Shown here piece by piece: positions 10,557 to 11,762 of a stretch of 11,762 bases of DNA. This DNA is from CAZRNB01 sp964601355 (GTDB lineage Bacteria; Planctomycetota; Phycisphaerae; Sedimentisphaerales; Anaerobacaceae). Each line of letters begins with the position of its first letter. The first letter of the stretch is position 1. Below the pieces are notes generated by a model that saw only the letters and a program-made list of their open reading frames with translations, was not told where the DNA came from and searched no databases. The stretch lies in assembly GCA_964601355.1 (NCBI GenBank), contig CAZRNB010000096.1:1-11762 (forward strand), read 5' to 3'. Position numbers and translations under genes: made by a program.

Positions 10557-11762
10557 TCAGAATTTCATCGTTGAGATTTTCAAAATCGGTAATATTGTAG
10601 CGTAAGCTATTATACCAATTATTGCAGCCATAAAAATTATAATGATCGGCTCAACCGCCGCACTTAGCCTTTCAATAACCACGTCAGTTGAGGCCTCAAG
10701 GTTGTCACTTATGCTTTTAAGCATCTTCTCCAGCTCACCGCTTTTTTCTCCGACGGCGACCATGTGGGCGATAGCAGGATCGATAACCCCGCTGTCTCTC
10801 AACGGCGTTGCAATATCAGCCCCGGCAAGAATTCTTTCGCGGGCCTGCTGTATGGCTTTTTTCATAAGGCTGTTGCCGGTGACTTCAGCAACAACGCGGA
10901 GGGATTCGGCCATAGAGAGTCCCGAACTCAAAAGCGTCGAAAGCGTCGATGCAAAACGTGAAACTACACGCTGTTTTATAAGAGGTCCGAATATCGGCAG
11001 CGACAGCAAAAACTTGTCGCGTAAATATGACCCCCGCTCGGTTTTGAAGAACCTCTTAAAGCCCCAGACAATCGCAACCACTGCCGCGATAACCACCAAT
11101 ACCCACCAGCTTGTCAGCACAAAGCCGACGTCCATTAAACGCCTGGTAATCCACGGCAATTCCTGTCCTGCCCTTTTAATTTGCTCGCCAATAGTAGGGA
11201 TAACCTTTGTTGTCAGAATCAGAATCGCCGCGATGCAGAATAAAATCAAAACGATCGGATATATCATCGCCGTCATCACCTTCGATTCGACGCGCTGACG
11301 TTTTTCCATAAAGCCGGCAATGGCTGCAAAACTTTTTGGCAAAGTGCCGGTGACTTCGCCTACGCGTACCATGCTTACATATACAACATCGAAGTAATCG
11401 CTATAATCTTTCTGAGCATCTGCAAGAGACTCGCCGGTTACGACGCGGTCGCGAATGTCGGTAAGCACGTTCTTGAACCGAACATCGGACGCCTGCAGGG
11501 TAAGCACGGAAAGAGCTTCTGTCAGCTTAATCCCTGAATCAAGCAGGGTAGCCATCTGCTTGGTAAAATCAATTATCTGGCCCTTGCCGCCCCTGGAAAC
11601 AAACGAAAGCAGCGCCGCCCTGCGCTCTGCTGAAGAGCTGACCTCCGTCAACGACATTGGGTGAATGCTCCGTGCCCTAAGCTGCTTACGCGCAGCATAA
11701 GAGCTTTCAGCCGCAACTGCACCTTTAACCTTCTTGCCGTCCGACGCTACTGCTGTATAATG
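10557..11762 (-). CDS. gspF: T2SS inner-membrane platform protein GspF, 5' end outside the window
   Basis: GspF is the polytopic platform protein around which the pseudopilus is assembled. The frame is open to the right edge: the 35 codons before the ATG at 11657 read HYTAVASDGKKVKGAVAAES and ARKQLRARSIHP, the typical GspF N-terminus. That ATG is therefore internal, and only a few residues are probably missing. Two GspF domains are visible. The first has MATLLDSGIKLTEALSVL and the VRVGEVTGTLP motif, then a membrane helix (VMTAMIYPIVLILFCIAAIL). The second has ASTLSTLLSSGLSMAESL and VAVGEKSGELEKML, and a final helix (EPIIIIFMAAIIGIIAYATI). 27 bp separate its stop from gspG. It is the first T2SS gene seen; gspE would be expected upstream, outside the window. 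Confidence 0.95.
   Translation of the reverse strand, partial: HYTAVASDGKKVKGAVAAESSYAARKQLRARSIHPMSLTEVSSSAERRAALLSFVSRGGKGQIIDFTKQMATLLDSGIKLTEALSVLTLQASDVRFKNVLTDIRDRVVTGESLADAQKDYSDYFDVVYVSMVRVGEVTGTLPKSFAAIAGFMEKRQRVESKVMTAMIYPIVLILFCIAAILILTTKVIPTIGEQIKRAGQELPWITRRLMDVGFVLTSWWVLVVIAAVVAIVWGFKRFFKTERGSYLRDKFLLSLPIFGPLIKQRVVSRFASTLSTLLSSGLSMAESLRVVAEVTGNSLMKKAIQQARERILAGADIATPLRDSGVIDPAIAHMVAVGEKSGELEKMLKSISDNLEASTDVVIERLSAAVEPIIIIFMAAIIGIIAYATILPILKISTMKF

Noticed and set aside
11655..11657. ATG at 11657 as the start of gspF
   Set aside because: The frame continues upstream to the window edge with typical GspF N-terminal sequence (HYTAVASDGKKVKG), so this Met is internal.

Overview
The window reads as a piece of chromosome from a Planctomycetes-type bacterium. 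My best guess is the Phycisphaerae/Sedimentisphaerales side, judged from the gene families, the SpoVG form, weak or absent Shine-Dalgarno sites on many genes, and an abundance of short intergenic repeats. This placement is an inference and was not tested by a search. No RNA genes, CRISPR arrays, transposases or phage genes were seen.

Left part (1-1964, minus strand): the first 47 codons of an AMMECR1-family gene, then a YqaA/DedA-like membrane protein, then a pentapeptide-repeat protein fused to a two-helix ion-channel-like domain. Divergent from these, on the plus strand (2225-3612), are ispE (isoprenoid precursor synthesis) and a spoVG homologue with a zinc ribbon inside it. The two are separated by a GC-rich terminator-like hairpin. 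A small FlgM-like gene (3693-3974, minus) converges on spoVG, and about 420 bp of non-coding DNA lies upstream of it.

Right part (4392 to the right edge, minus strand): a compact type II secretion system (T2SS) operon in transcription order gspF (its 5' end is outside the window), G, H, I, J, K, L, M. The genes are overlapping or closely spaced. F is the inner-membrane platform, G the major pseudopilin, H to K the minor pseudopilins, L the actin-like cytoplasmic/periplasmic linker and M its partner. The ATPase (GspE), secretin (GspD) and prepilin peptidase are not in the window.

The most unusual feature is a layer of short degenerate heptanucleotide arrays (a fixed core plus 2-4 free bases, repeating every 7 bp, with a different core at each site). 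They lie at the 5' or 3' ends of genes and often run into the reading frame. In the T2SS operon the arrays or other repeat DNA fall within or beside the leader-peptide codons of gspH, gspI, gspJ and gspK, the part that prepilin peptidase removes. At the dedA-like gene such an array appears to supply the start codon and a Shine-Dalgarno site. Other notable points are a MerR/excisionase-like helix-turn-helix motif in the C-terminal extension of GspI, the zinc ribbon in SpoVG, and an unusual selectivity-filter sequence in the channel protein.
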